A DNA stretch of 53,393 nt from an uncultured Microbacteriaceae bacterium (GTDB taxonomy: Bacteria; Actinomycetota; Actinomycetes; Actinomycetales; Microbacteriaceae): positions 1-53,393 of the forward strand of contig CALMSL010000064.1 of NCBI GenBank assembly GCA_937872445.1, read 5' to 3'. The position numbers and the translations under genes were made by a program. How positions within the stretch are numbered: position 1 is the stretch's first letter; every line of letters begins with the position of its first letter. The notes under the pieces are model-generated. The model did not search any database and was not told where the DNA came from. It was given only the letters and a program-made list of their open reading frames with translations. This document shows, one piece after another, positions 37,424-45,371 of the stretch.

Positions 37424-37984
37424 GTGGACGAAAGCAGACAACGACCCGATGCGCCGTCCCGCTGGCGCCGGGTGAGTCGGCTTTGGCGCCGCTCCCGAGC
37501 GCTCCTGCCGATGAACAGCGACGTCGAGGTGGGCCGTACCGTCGTCGGAGTACCGATCCCGATCCGCATCCGCCCGGGATTCCTGATCCTGGCAGCGGCC
37601 GGCGGGGCTATCGGCGCTGGCGCGCGCTATCTCCTCACCCTGGTCGCTCCGACCTGGGAGACGCTGTCCGCGGGCACCGTGGCCGTCAATCTGCTGGGCC
37701 CGTTCTTTCTCGGCACATTGCTCCAGACACTCTCCCAGGGTGCCGAGACGGCCCACCGCCGCAGATTGCGGCTGCTTCTCGGCGTGGGATTCCTCGGAGC
37801 GTTCACGAGCTACGCCGAATTGGCATTGGATGTGATCACCGTCTCGGAAAACGGACACGCCCTGATCGCCGTCAGCTATGCACTTCTCACCATCGTCGCC
37901 GGTGCCGCCGCAACCTGGTTCGGGATCTTCAGCGCCGCCCGCTGGGGCCGGATCCGGCAACGACGTCAGGGGGGCGTCGGATGA
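37424..37984 (+). CDS. crcB1: Fluoride exporter FluC/CrcB subunit 1
   Basis: FluC channels expel fluoride as antiparallel dimers of four-helix subunits. The 186-residue product has a longer basic N-terminus (about 50 residues). The motifs GGAIGAGARYLLTL and TVAVNLLGPFFLGTL follow, with the conserved pore Asn, then GVGFLGAFTSYAELALD. The usual phenylalanine box (T-T-F-S-T-F) reads T-S-Y-A-E-L here, so both phenylalanines are replaced. It overlaps the second subunit gene by four bases (ATGA), which fits a heterodimer. The start is GTG. Confidence 0.88.
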   Translation: MDESRQRPDAPSRWRRVSRLWRRSRALLPMNSDVEVGRTVVGVPIPIRIRPGFLILAAAGGAIGAGARYLLTLVAPTWETLSAGTVAVNLLGPFFLGTLLQTLSQGAETAHRRRLRLLLGVGFLGAFTSYAELALDVITVSENGHALIAVSYALLTIVAGAAATWFGIFSAARWGRIRQRRQGGVG

Positions 37985-38355
37985 TGTTCACCACGCTCGT
38001 CGTCGCTGTCGCAGGCGGCATCGGGGCCGCACTCCGACTTGCTCTCAATGTGACGGTTCACGGAAAGGTACCGACCCGATACCCGGTCGCGTTGACGATC
38101 ATCAATGTCAGCGGTTCCTTTGTCCTCGGATTGATTTCCGGCCTTGCCGGTTCCCACCTGTTGACGCCCGAGTGGGGTGTCGTTCTCGGTGTCGGCCTGG
38201 TCGGCGGGTATACCGCGTTCAGCACGACGAGTTTTCAGACTCTTCGCCTGGTGCAGGAGCGCCGCTGGTGGGCCGCCGTCTCAAACTCGTTCGGGATGAT
38301 CGTGGTCGCCGTCATCGTCGCCGGTCTCGGGCTGTGGCTCGGCCGGTCACTCTGA
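37981..38355 (+). CDS. crcB2: Fluoride exporter FluC/CrcB subunit 2
   Basis: The 124-residue product is a compact four-helix FluC subunit. GGIGAALRLALNV, IINVSGSFVLGLISGLAG (pore Asn) and GVGLVGGYTAFSTTSFQTLR are all visible. This copy keeps one phenylalanine of the Phe box (A-F-S-T-T). Its ATG overlaps the stop of subunit 1 (ATGATG, with the second ATG an alternative start). The two subunits are probably obligate partners, as in other Gram-positive bacteria with paired genes. Confidence 0.9.
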   Translation: MMFTTLVVAVAGGIGAALRLALNVTVHGKVPTRYPVALTIINVSGSFVLGLISGLAGSHLLTPEWGVVLGVGLVGGYTAFSTTSFQTLRLVQERRWWAAVSNSFGMIVVAVIVAGLGLWLGRSL

Positions 38356-38448
38356 TCCCTCTCCTCCCCACCCCAGGAAGACGGTCGAATCCCCCAGCCG
38401 TGCCGCGCCTATGCCGGCAGGCGGCCACGGCGCGGCTATCGTCGAATC

Positions 38449-38949
38449 GTGGCTGATCTTGTGCGCGTGCGGCGGTGGGCAGATGCCCTCATCGCCCTGC
38501 ATCTCGACCCGGCCGAGTGGTCTTTCGGTTTCGATTCGGCGAAAACGCGCGCCGGCCTGTGCAACTACCGGGCGAAGCGCATCACCGTCTCGAAGTACCT
38601 CGCCATCCGTTTCGACGACGATGACATCCATCAGGTGCTGCTGCACGAGGTCGCCCATGCGATGGCGGGGGTGCGGTCCGGGCACGGCCCGAAATGGAAG
38701 TCGATTGCGCGGGAGCTCGGCTACGTCGGCTCGCGCACGCATGACGGTTCGGTGGCGGATGAGCTCGCCCCCTGGATCGGAACCTGCCCGAAAGGGCACG
38801 AACTGTACCGCTACCGCAAGCCGACCAGGGCGATGGCGTGCGGCAAGTGCTCCCGCCGCTTCGATCCGGCGAATGCGATTTCCTGGCGGTATCGCGAGGT
38901 GACTGCCGCGGCCCGCCGCCGCGCGGCATCCTCCGCGGCGGGGCGGTAA
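38449..38949 (+). CDS. SprT-like zinc metallopeptidase-domain protein
   Basis: The 166-residue product has the zinc-peptidase motif HQVLLHEVAHAMAGVRSGHG (HExxH with a third ligand downstream). The C-terminal zinc ribbon has cysteines in GTCPKGHELYR and MACGKCSRRF. This domain order is that of the SprT-like family, whose eukaryotic member Spartan degrades DNA-protein crosslinks; bacterial roles are mostly unproven. The start is GTG at 38449. It lies 93 bases after crcB2 and 17 before the CGNR gene, on the same strand. Confidence 0.88.
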   Translation: MADLVRVRRWADALIALHLDPAEWSFGFDSAKTRAGLCNYRAKRITVSKYLAIRFDDDDIHQVLLHEVAHAMAGVRSGHGPKWKSIARELGYVGSRTHDGSVADELAPWIGTCPKGHELYRYRKPTRAMACGKCSRRFDPANAISWRYREVTAAARRRAASSAAGR

Positions 38950-38966
38950 CCGAATAAACTGGTTAC

Positions 38967-39563
38967 GTGACCGTGTCGGCTGCACCGCCCGTGATCACCG
39001 GCCAATGGTTCGATCCGCCGACCGAATCGCGCTGGTGGTTCGACTCCGGATCCCTCGCGCTCGATTTCGCCTACACGGGAGCGCTCGCGGGGAACCCGGA
39101 AACGCTGCACTCGCCGGCAGACCTCGGCCGCTGGCTCGCGGCGCGCTTTCCCACGATCGACCCTGAACTCTCCGAGCGGGAGTGGAGCGACGCCCTCGGC
39201 TTCCGTGCCGCGGTCGCGCAATTGGCCCTGGCCGCCGCAGACCACAACGACCTTCCCGCGCCCCAGATCGATGTCATCAACCTGTTCGCCGCGCTCGCCG
39301 ACCTGCCCCCGGTGCTTCCGGGCGGGACGCGGCAGGCCGGGGCGAGCCGCGGCAGACCGACCCAGGCGCTGGCGTCGATCGCGCGGGATGCGGTCACGAC
39401 GTTCGGGCCCACGTCGCGGTCCCGGATTCGCGCGTGTTCGGCCGAGGACTGCCCACTGGTGTACCTGGACACCTCCCGCAGCGGATACCGCCGCTGGTGC
39501 TCCATGCAGCGGTGCGGCAATCGCGCGAAAGTGCGTGCCCACCGCGCCCGCTCTACTCGATGA
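38967..39563 (+). CDS. CGNR zinc-finger (ABATE-type) transcriptional regulator
   Basis: The 198-residue product has an N-terminal ABATE-like domain with WWFDSGSLALDFAYTGALAG and LHSPADLGRWLAAR. The C-terminal CGNR zinc finger is IRACSAEDCPLVYLDTSRSG followed by YRRWCSMQRCGNRAKVRAH, in which the four cysteines and the name-giving C-G-N-R are visible. These proteins are presumed stress-related DNA-binding regulators; the target is unknown. It uses a GTG start and converges with the ComB-like gene, overlapping it by 11 bases at the 3' ends. Confidence 0.9.
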   Translation: MTVSAAPPVITGQWFDPPTESRWWFDSGSLALDFAYTGALAGNPETLHSPADLGRWLAARFPTIDPELSEREWSDALGFRAAVAQLALAAADHNDLPAPQIDVINLFAALADLPPVLPGGTRQAGASRGRPTQALASIARDAVTTFGPTSRSRIRACSAEDCPLVYLDTSRSGYRRWCSMQRCGNRAKVRAHRARSTR

Positions 39564-40125
39564 CCGGACCGAGGAACGCCTGTTCCTTCACCACCGGCAC
39601 GTCACCGGAAACATCCAGTTCGGCGGCGAGGTGGACCTCCTGCGACCGGCCCTGCTCGAGCAGCCGCCGGCCGTTCGCGGAAGCGGAGATGAGGTGGCCG
39701 ATCCCCGTGTGGAGCGCGGTGAAGGATGCGCAGGCCGCGGCGGCTTCCGGCGAACAGTAATCGATCCCCACGGCGGCGAGCGCATCGATGATGGCGCCAG
39801 CTCCGAATTGATCTTCCACCGCGAATCGGATGCCGTCGCCGCGGGAGTCCCCCGCGGCGATGACGGCAACCGCCACCCGATCGCCCTTGCCCGCCTGTCG
39901 TTCCAACACCCATTCGGCAACGGCGGTGCGGTTGCGCAGCGAGCCGGCAACGATTGCCGCCCCGTTTGGCAACTCCCGGGCGGTACGGCGGGCGGAACCG
40001 TCGCCGCCGTGGCCATCAGTGTCGAGCACATCGACGACCACGATCACGTCGACATCCGCTCCGACCTGTGCCGCGCCGTCGACGCCCCAGCCGAATCGCA
40101 CCTGATACTGGCTCTGGTCGTGCAT
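39553..40125 (-). CDS. ComB-like 2-phosphosulfolactate phosphatase family protein
   Basis: The 190-residue product has GADVDVIVVVDVLDTDGHGG, corresponding to the D-V-L strand-loop of the ComB family. NGAAIVAGSLRNRTAVAEWV and AVAVIAAGDSRGDGIRFAVE follow, with DQFGAGAIIDALA. ComB makes sulfolactate in coenzyme M synthesis in archaea. Bacterial homologues are widespread and mostly of unknown substrate, so coenzyme M is not implied. I take the ATG at 40123-40125; a GTG two codons earlier is also possible. It lies 58 bases after the aldehyde dehydrogenase gene on the same strand and could be read through from it. Confidence 0.78.
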   Translation of the reverse strand: MHDQSQYQVRFGWGVDGAAQVGADVDVIVVVDVLDTDGHGGDGSARRTARELPNGAAIVAGSLRNRTAVAEWVLERQAGKGDRVAVAVIAAGDSRGDGIRFAVEDQFGAGAIIDALAAVGIDYCSPEAAAACASFTALHTGIGHLISASANGRRLLEQGRSQEVHLAAELDVSGDVPVVKEQAFLGPVIE

Positions 40126-40183
40126 GGTCACCCCGCACTCATCGGCAGGGTGGCGGGAATGCGACGCTCAGTCATGGCACGTG

Positions 40184-41671
40184 CTACGCGACCGAACCCC
40201 AGTTCCGGGACTCCCCGGCCGGGGTGCGGTGCTGCGGCACGCCCCACGGGTTGTCATCCCGCAGCGGCTCCGGAAGCATTTCCTGCGGCGCATTCTGGTA
40301 CGCGACCGGGCGGGTGAACCGGGAGATCGCGGCGGTCCCCACGGATGTGCTCGAATCGTTCGTCGTCGCCGGCCAGGGGCCGCCGTGCTGCATCGCGGGT
40401 GTGACGGCCACTCCCGTCGGCCAGCCACCGAACAGCACGCGGCCCGCGCTGCGCGAAATCCAGTCCACCAGGTGCCGCACGGCAGGGGAATCTTCGCCGG
40501 AAGCGGCGTGCACCGTGCCGGTGAGGTTGCCTTCGAAAAGGTCCTCCGCCACTGCCGCGAGCTCGTTCGCGTCGTCGTACTCGACGACAATCGACAAGGG
40601 CCCGAATGACTCGTCGAGGAGCGCCTCGCGGTGTTCCCTGAGGACAGTCACCGGCACGGAAACGACCGTGGGTGTCGCCCAGCCCTGACCGTCGTCGTCG
40701 ACTCGGAGGTCGCCTTCGGCAAGCACTTTCACACCCGGCGCCGAAAGTACGGCGTCACGCCGGGACCGGTAGCCGGAGGTGATGCCCGGGTTCAGGAGCC
40801 GGTGCTCCGCAACGGAGGCCGCGCGCGAAGCGATGCCCTCGGCAAGCGCCGAGCCTGCGGGGGCGAACAGGAATCCCGGCTTCGTGCAGAGCTGTCCCGC
40901 GGATCCTGAAACGCTCGTGATGAACCCGTCGAGGATGCCGTCGGCGTTTTCCTCGAGCGCGGCCCGGGTGACGAACACCGGATTCACGCTGCCGAGCTCG
41001 CCGTAAAACGGGATGGGCGTCGGTCGTGCGGCGGCGATATCGGCGAGCATCCGCCCGATTCGGATCGATCCCGTGAAGCTTCCCGCCTTGATGCGCGGGT
41101 CGTTGAGCATGTCCACCCCGGCCTGCTGGCCGGAGATGAGCTGCAGCGTGCCCGTCGGTGCGCCCGCAGACTCGAGCGCCGTCGCCACGACGTCGGCGGT
41201 CTGCACGGACAAACGCGGATGCCCGGAGTGCGCCTTCACGATGACCGGGCACCCTGCCGCGAGCGCCGCCGCGGTGTCTCCACCTGCGACGGAGAACGCG
41301 AACGGGAAGTTGCTGGCCGCGAAGTTCAGCACGGGGCCGACCGGGATGCGGTAGCGGCGGACGTCGGGACGCACGCCGAGGACGAAGTCCGGGTCCGCGT
41401 CATCGATGCGCACATCGAGGTACGTGCCGTCGACCACGGTTTCCGCGAAGAGTCTGAGTTGCACCGCGGTGCGTTTGAGTTCGCCGGAGAGCCGCGCCTC
41501 GGAGAGCCCCGTCTCCTCCATCGCGGTCGCGACGAGCTCGCTCTGGGCCGCCATGAGCGCATCCGCCGCCGCGACGAGCGCCTTCGCCCGCTCGCGCGGC
41601 GGGGTCGCGGCCCACCGCGGTGCGATTTCGGCCGCGCGGGCGGCGATGGCGTCGAGATTCTGGGTGGTCAT
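40184..41671 (-). CDS. 2-oxoglutarate-semialdehyde (2,5-dioxovalerate) dehydrogenase
   Basis: This NAD(P)-dependent aldehyde dehydrogenase would catalyse the last step of hydroxyproline breakdown, oxidising 2-oxoglutarate semialdehyde to 2-oxoglutarate. The 495-residue product has the substrate-binding NFAASNFPFAFSVAGGDTAA (Asn121), GSFTGSIRIGRM, the general base Glu225 in PFYGELGSVNP and the catalytic Cys262 in SGSAGQLCTKPGFL. This motif form is typical of the 2,5-dioxovalerate branch. A strong AGGAGG lies six bases before the ATG. Enzymes of this branch also serve sugar-acid pathways; the neighbouring epimerase, deaminase and dehydrogenase genes decide the assignment. Confidence 0.88.
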   Translation of the reverse strand: MTTQNLDAIAARAAEIAPRWAATPPRERAKALVAAADALMAAQSELVATAMEETGLSEARLSGELKRTAVQLRLFAETVVDGTYLDVRIDDADPDFVLGVRPDVRRYRIPVGPVLNFAASNFPFAFSVAGGDTAAALAAGCPVIVKAHSGHPRLSVQTADVVATALESAGAPTGTLQLISGQQAGVDMLNDPRIKAGSFTGSIRIGRMLADIAAARPTPIPFYGELGSVNPVFVTRAALEENADGILDGFITSVSGSAGQLCTKPGFLFAPAGSALAEGIASRAASVAEHRLLNPGITSGYRSRRDAVLSAPGVKVLAEGDLRVDDDGQGWATPTVVSVPVTVLREHREALLDESFGPLSIVVEYDDANELAAVAEDLFEGNLTGTVHAASGEDSPAVRHLVDWISRSAGRVLFGGWPTGVAVTPAMQHGGPWPATTNDSSTSVGTAAISRFTRPVAYQNAPQEMLPEPLRDDNPWGVPQHRTPAGESRNWGSVA

Positions 41672-41687
41672 GGTGCGCCTCCTGGCG

Positions 41688-42689
41688 TTAGAACTGGAAA
41701 CCGGTGGGGAACGGGTCGCTCGGGTCGAGCAGGTACTGGCCGATCCCGGTGATCCACGCGCGGCCGGTGATGGTGGGGATGACGGCGGGCAGTTCCCCGA
41801 CCGACGTCTCCTTGATGAGCCTGCCCGTAAAGCACGAGCCGATGAACGACTCGTTCAGGAAGTCCTCGTTCAGGGCGAGCTCGCCGCGCGAGTGCAGCTC
41901 GGCCATGCGCGCCGACGTGCCCGTGCCGCACGGCGAGCGGTCGAACCAGCCGGGGTAGATCGCCATGGCGTGGCGGGAGTGCTTCGCGTCCGACCCCGGC
42001 GCGATGAACTCCACGTGGTGGCAGTGGTCGACGCCCTCGATCTCCGGATGATGCGGCGGGTCCGTCTCGTTGATCGCGGTCATGATCGCGAGCCCTGCGG
42101 CCATGATTTCTTCCTGGTTCGCCCGGTCGAACTCGAGCCCGACCGCGTCCAGGTCCACCATGGCGTAGAAGTTTCCGCCGAACGCGAGGCTGTAGGGGAC
42201 CGTGCCGTAGCCCGGCACCTCGATGCTCGCATCCAGCCGCACCGTGAACGACGGCACGTTCTCGATCGTGACCGAATCCGCGTGCCCGTCGGTCACGTCA
42301 ACGCGGGCGATCACGAGACCGGCCGGCGTGTCGAGCCGGATCGTGGTGACCGGCTCGGTCACCTCCACCATTCCGGTTTCCACGAGCACGGTCGCGACGC
42401 CGATGGTTCCGTGCCCGCACATGGGCAGGCATCCGGACACCTCGATGTACACGACACCCCAGTCGGCGTCCGGTCGGGTCGGCGCCTGCAAAATCGCGCC
42501 GCTCATCGCCGAATGCCCGCGCGGCTCGTTCATGAGCAGCAGCCGAATGTCATCCAGGTGCTCCATGAAAAACAGGCGCTTCTCGTTCATGGTTGCGCCG
42601 GGGATCACCCCCACACCTCCGGTGACGACCCTTGTGGGCATCCCTTCGGTGTGGGAGTCCACCGCGGTGAACATTCGGCTGGATCGCAT
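41688..42689 (-). CDS. 4-hydroxyproline 2-epimerase (proline racemase family)
   Basis: It would convert trans-4-hydroxy-L-proline to cis-4-hydroxy-D-proline by a two-base mechanism. The 333-residue product keeps both catalytic cysteines: Cys91 in GCLPMCGHGTIGVATVL and Cys254 in FDRSPCGTGTSARMA. Trans-3-hydroxyproline dehydratases of the same family usually replace one Cys by Thr or Ser, so two cysteines favour an epimerase or racemase. The N-terminus is FTAVDSHTEGMPTRVV. It lies between the deaminase and the aldehyde dehydrogenase, with gaps of 2 and 16 bases. A proline racemase cannot be excluded by sequence alone. Confidence 0.88.
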   Translation of the reverse strand: MRSSRMFTAVDSHTEGMPTRVVTGGVGVIPGATMNEKRLFFMEHLDDIRLLLMNEPRGHSAMSGAILQAPTRPDADWGVVYIEVSGCLPMCGHGTIGVATVLVETGMVEVTEPVTTIRLDTPAGLVIARVDVTDGHADSVTIENVPSFTVRLDASIEVPGYGTVPYSLAFGGNFYAMVDLDAVGLEFDRANQEEIMAAGLAIMTAINETDPPHHPEIEGVDHCHHVEFIAPGSDAKHSRHAMAIYPGWFDRSPCGTGTSARMAELHSRGELALNEDFLNESFIGSCFTGRLIKETSVGELPAVIPTITGRAWITGIGQYLLDPSDPFPTGFQF

Positions 42690-42691
42690 AC

Positions 42692-43615
42692 TTAAACCTT
42701 ACGAGTTGCGATGTAGTCGAGCGCCTTTTTGGTGTCCGCGGTGACCTGCTGGTGCTGCTCCGGCGTGAGCGGCCCGCGCGGCGGACGGGTCGGGCCGCCG
42801 TAGGTGCGGCCGTGGATGTCCATCGACAGCTTGATGGCCTGCACGAACTCGGTTTTCGTGTCCCAGCGGAACACCGTGACGAGCTGCTCGTAAATTTCGA
42901 ACGCGGCGGGGATGTCGCCCGCCTTCACGAGGTCGTAGATCGCGACCGCTTCCTTCGGGAACGCATTCGGGTATCCGGCGAACCAGCCCTCGGCTCCCAC
43001 CACGAGCGACTCGAACAGCAGGTCGTCCGTGCCGCAAATGACGTCGATGTCGCACAGTTCCTTGATCGCCAGGATGCGGCGGATGTCGCCGGAGAACTCC
43101 TTGATCGCCACGACCTCAGGGATCTCGGCGAGGCGCGCGATGAGTTCAGGCATGAGGTCGATCTTCGTGGAGAACGGGTTGTTGTACGCCATGATCGGCA
43201 GGCCGACCTCGGCGACCTTCGCGAAGTGCTCGACGATTTCGTCATCGTTCGCCTTGTAAATCGTGGGGGGCAGGAGCAGGAGCCCGTCCGCGCCGTCCTC
43301 CTTCGCGTACTCCGCCCACTTTTTCGCGGTGTGCCAGCCGGTGCCGTGCACGCCCGCGATAACGATTCCGCGCCCGTCCACCGCTTTCACGGCGACCTGG
43401 ATCACCTTGCGGCGCTCCTCGTCGGTGAGTGCCTCGTACTCGCCGAGCGATCCGTTCGGGCCGACACCGCGGCATCCCTCGTTCATGAGGAAGTCGCAGT
43501 GCTCCGCAAACTTGTCCCAATCGACGGCGAGGCCGGCCGGGGCTGACGCATCCTCCTTGAAGGGGAGCGTGGTGGCGACGACGACGCCTCCGAGGTCGAA
43601 ATTCCGGTCAGTCAT
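42692..43615 (-). CDS. DapA-family 1-pyrroline-4-hydroxy-2-carboxylate deaminase
   Basis: In this pathway the enzyme deaminates and dehydrates 1-pyrroline-4-hydroxy-2-carboxylate to 2-oxoglutarate semialdehyde. The 307-residue TIM-barrel product has GVGPNGSLGEYEALTDEERR and the Schiff-base lysine Lys172 in VVAIKEFSGDIRRI. Tyr144 lies in PIMAYNNPFSTKIDL. These fit the DHDPS/NAL family. 5-Dehydro-4-deoxyglucarate dehydratase is the main alternative reading from sequence; the locus context argues for the deaminase. It overlaps the FAD/2Fe-2S dehydrogenase gene by four bases (ATGA). Confidence 0.85.
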   Translation of the reverse strand: MTDRNFDLGGVVVATTLPFKEDASAPAGLAVDWDKFAEHCDFLMNEGCRGVGPNGSLGEYEALTDEERRKVIQVAVKAVDGRGIVIAGVHGTGWHTAKKWAEYAKEDGADGLLLLPPTIYKANDDEIVEHFAKVAEVGLPIMAYNNPFSTKIDLMPELIARLAEIPEVVAIKEFSGDIRRILAIKELCDIDVICGTDDLLFESLVVGAEGWFAGYPNAFPKEAVAIYDLVKAGDIPAAFEIYEQLVTVFRWDTKTEFVQAIKLSMDIHGRTYGGPTRPPRGPLTPEQHQQVTADTKKALDYIATRKV

Positions 43616-45048
43616 GGTGTGCCTTTCCTTGCTGTTTTCTGGCTTGACAGATGGGCGAGTTCGCCGATCCGGAGTGGTGAAGCTAGTGGTCTGCGGTCGC
43701 TCATGGCGCCGTCGCTGAGCTCACGATTCTGGTTCAGTGCGCACAGGAGTTCCTCCGATGTTCTGCCGCACATCCGCCCCTGGCAGATCCCGAGGCCCGC
43801 CCGCGTGCCGAGCTTGAGCGAGCGGAACGACTCCGACTGTGTCGCCGCCGCCGCCGCGCGCATGCTGCCGAAATCGACTTCTTCGCACCGGCAAATCAGC
43901 GTGGAGTCGGTGAGCCAGTCCGACCAGCCCGACCGGATGCCGTGCGCCGCTTCGATTCGGTGCGCGAACCCGGTGAAGGCGCGGCGGCGGCGGATGGCGG
44001 CGGTCGGCGGCGCGGAAACCGACTCAGTCGCGAACCCGGCCGCGAAGTGGCCGGCGATCTCACCCTCGGCGAGCGCGAGATCGACCCCGCCGATGCCGGT
44101 GATCTCCCCGGCCGCGTACACCCCGTCCGTCGTGGTGCGCTGGTTCCCGTCGACCGCGACGAATCGATTCGGGGTGAGCTCGCACCCCGCGGCGATCGCG
44201 AGCTCGATTCTGGGAGTGAATCCGTGGCTCACGCACACCGCATCCACCTTGAGCGTGTGCTCCGTTCCGGGGATGGGCGCCCACTGCGCATCGACTTTCG
44301 CGACCGTGACGGACTCCACCCGGTCGGTGCCGTGTGCCGCGATGACCGCGCGGCCGAGACGGTAGGGGATCCGGTGGCGAACGTGCCCTGCGGCGTATCC
44401 GGCGAGCTCGAGGCCCTTCCCGGCGGCACCGAGGAGCTGCCAGGGTCTCGGCGACCATCCGCGGGCGAGTCGCGCCGCGCGGTTTGCTTCCAGCACGCCG
44501 ATCACCCGGGAGCCCGCCCTGGTGAGCGACTGCGCGACCGGCAGGAGGAACGGGCCCGCCCCGGCGACGACCACGCGCTCGCCGACCGCGAGCCTCTCGC
44601 CCTTCGCGAGCGCCTGGGCCGCTCCGCCGGTGTACACGCCCGGCAGATCCCATCCCGGGAACGGAAGTGTCCGGTCGTGGGCCCCCGTCGCCAGCACGAG
44701 AGCATCCGGCCGGAACACCCGGCGCTCCCGACGGGCGCCATCCGGTTCGCCGATCACGGCGTGCACCGCGACACCGTCGAACACCTCGATCGCCCACACC
44801 TGGGCGGAGCGGATGATCGTCACGGTCGGGCTGCTTTCGAGCGCTTCGCCCAGTGCCCGAAAGGTGGACCAGCCATGGTGGAGGTACTTCTCGTTGCGGG
44901 CAGGGCGGGTTTCGGGAAGGTGCCGCCAAAACTGGCCGCCGAGCGCGTCCGAGGAATCCAGAAGCACGACGGAAGCACCGGCGTCACTCGCGGCACGCGC
45001 TGCCGCGAGTCCGGCCGGGCCCGCGCCGATGACGAGCACCTCGCTCAT
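43612..45048 (-). CDS. D-hydroxyproline dehydrogenase, FAD/[2Fe-2S] subunit (HcnB-like)
   Basis: 478 residues. The FAD-binding MSEVLVIGAGPAGLAAARAA is at the N-terminus, with a second dinucleotide fold near residue 150 (RVVVAGAGPFLLPVAQSLTR). The C-terminal BFD-like [2Fe-2S] region has cysteines in LICRCEEVDFG and GICQGRMCG. This architecture is that of the alpha subunit in heteromeric D-hydroxyproline or D-amino-acid dehydrogenases related to hydrogen cyanide synthase HcnABC. The frame is open upstream, but the ATG at 45046-45048 overlaps the small ferredoxin-like gene's stop (ATGA). The three subunits are adjacent and would oxidise cis-4-hydroxy-D-proline. Confidence 0.87.
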   Translation of the reverse strand: MSEVLVIGAGPAGLAAARAASDAGASVVLLDSSDALGGQFWRHLPETRPARNEKYLHHGWSTFRALGEALESSPTVTIIRSAQVWAIEVFDGVAVHAVIGEPDGARRERRVFRPDALVLATGAHDRTLPFPGWDLPGVYTGGAAQALAKGERLAVGERVVVAGAGPFLLPVAQSLTRAGSRVIGVLEANRAARLARGWSPRPWQLLGAAGKGLELAGYAAGHVRHRIPYRLGRAVIAAHGTDRVESVTVAKVDAQWAPIPGTEHTLKVDAVCVSHGFTPRIELAIAAGCELTPNRFVAVDGNQRTTTDGVYAAGEITGIGGVDLALAEGEIAGHFAAGFATESVSAPPTAAIRRRRAFTGFAHRIEAAHGIRSGWSDWLTDSTLICRCEEVDFGSMRAAAAATQSESFRSLKLGTRAGLGICQGRMCGRTSEELLCALNQNRELSDGAMSDRRPLASPLRIGELAHLSSQKTARKGTP

Positions 45049-45371
45049 GCGGCACCGCCTCGAGGTTGCGGGTCGCGCGCGGTGACCACGACATCGCCGT
45101 CGCAGGCTTTGCGCTGGCACGCGCGGACATCGCTCAGCCCGTTCACTTCGACGAGGCAGTCGAAGCACACGCCGATGCCGCAGAACACGCCGCGCGGCCG
45201 ATCCAGTTTCGCGGTCTGTCGGAAACCCAGCCGGTCCCCGGCCATCATGATCCCGGCAATGCTCTGGCCGAGAATGCCGGTCGCCACGTGGCCGTCCACG
45301 GTGATCGAGACCGTGGTGGAACTGCTCGGCTGGATCGGATCCTTCTCGCTCGGGAGCATGCGCGCCGCCAT
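45045..45371 (-). CDS. D-hydroxyproline dehydrogenase, small [2Fe-2S] subunit (HcnA-like)
   Basis: 108 residues. SITVDGHVATGILGQSIAGI is the ferredoxin-like strand pair, and the cluster ligands are Cys64, Cys69, Cys72 and Cys85 (FCGIGVCFDCLVEV, then RACQRKAC). This is the usual gamma subunit of HcnABC-like dehydrogenases, passing electrons between the two flavins. The ATG at 45369-45371 overlaps the preceding stop (TGATG). The gene is small and easily lost inside a longer artificial frame. It is cotranscribed with both flavoprotein subunits. Confidence 0.88.
   Translation of the reverse strand: MAARMLPSEKDPIQPSSSTTVSITVDGHVATGILGQSIAGIMMAGDRLGFRQTAKLDRPRGVFCGIGVCFDCLVEVNGLSDVRACQRKACDGDVVVTARDPQPRGGAA

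Noticed and set aside
39553-40125. Coenzyme M biosynthesis gene
   Set aside because: It belongs to the ComB family by sequence, but no other sulfolactate-pathway gene is present, and bacterial members are usually of unknown substrate.
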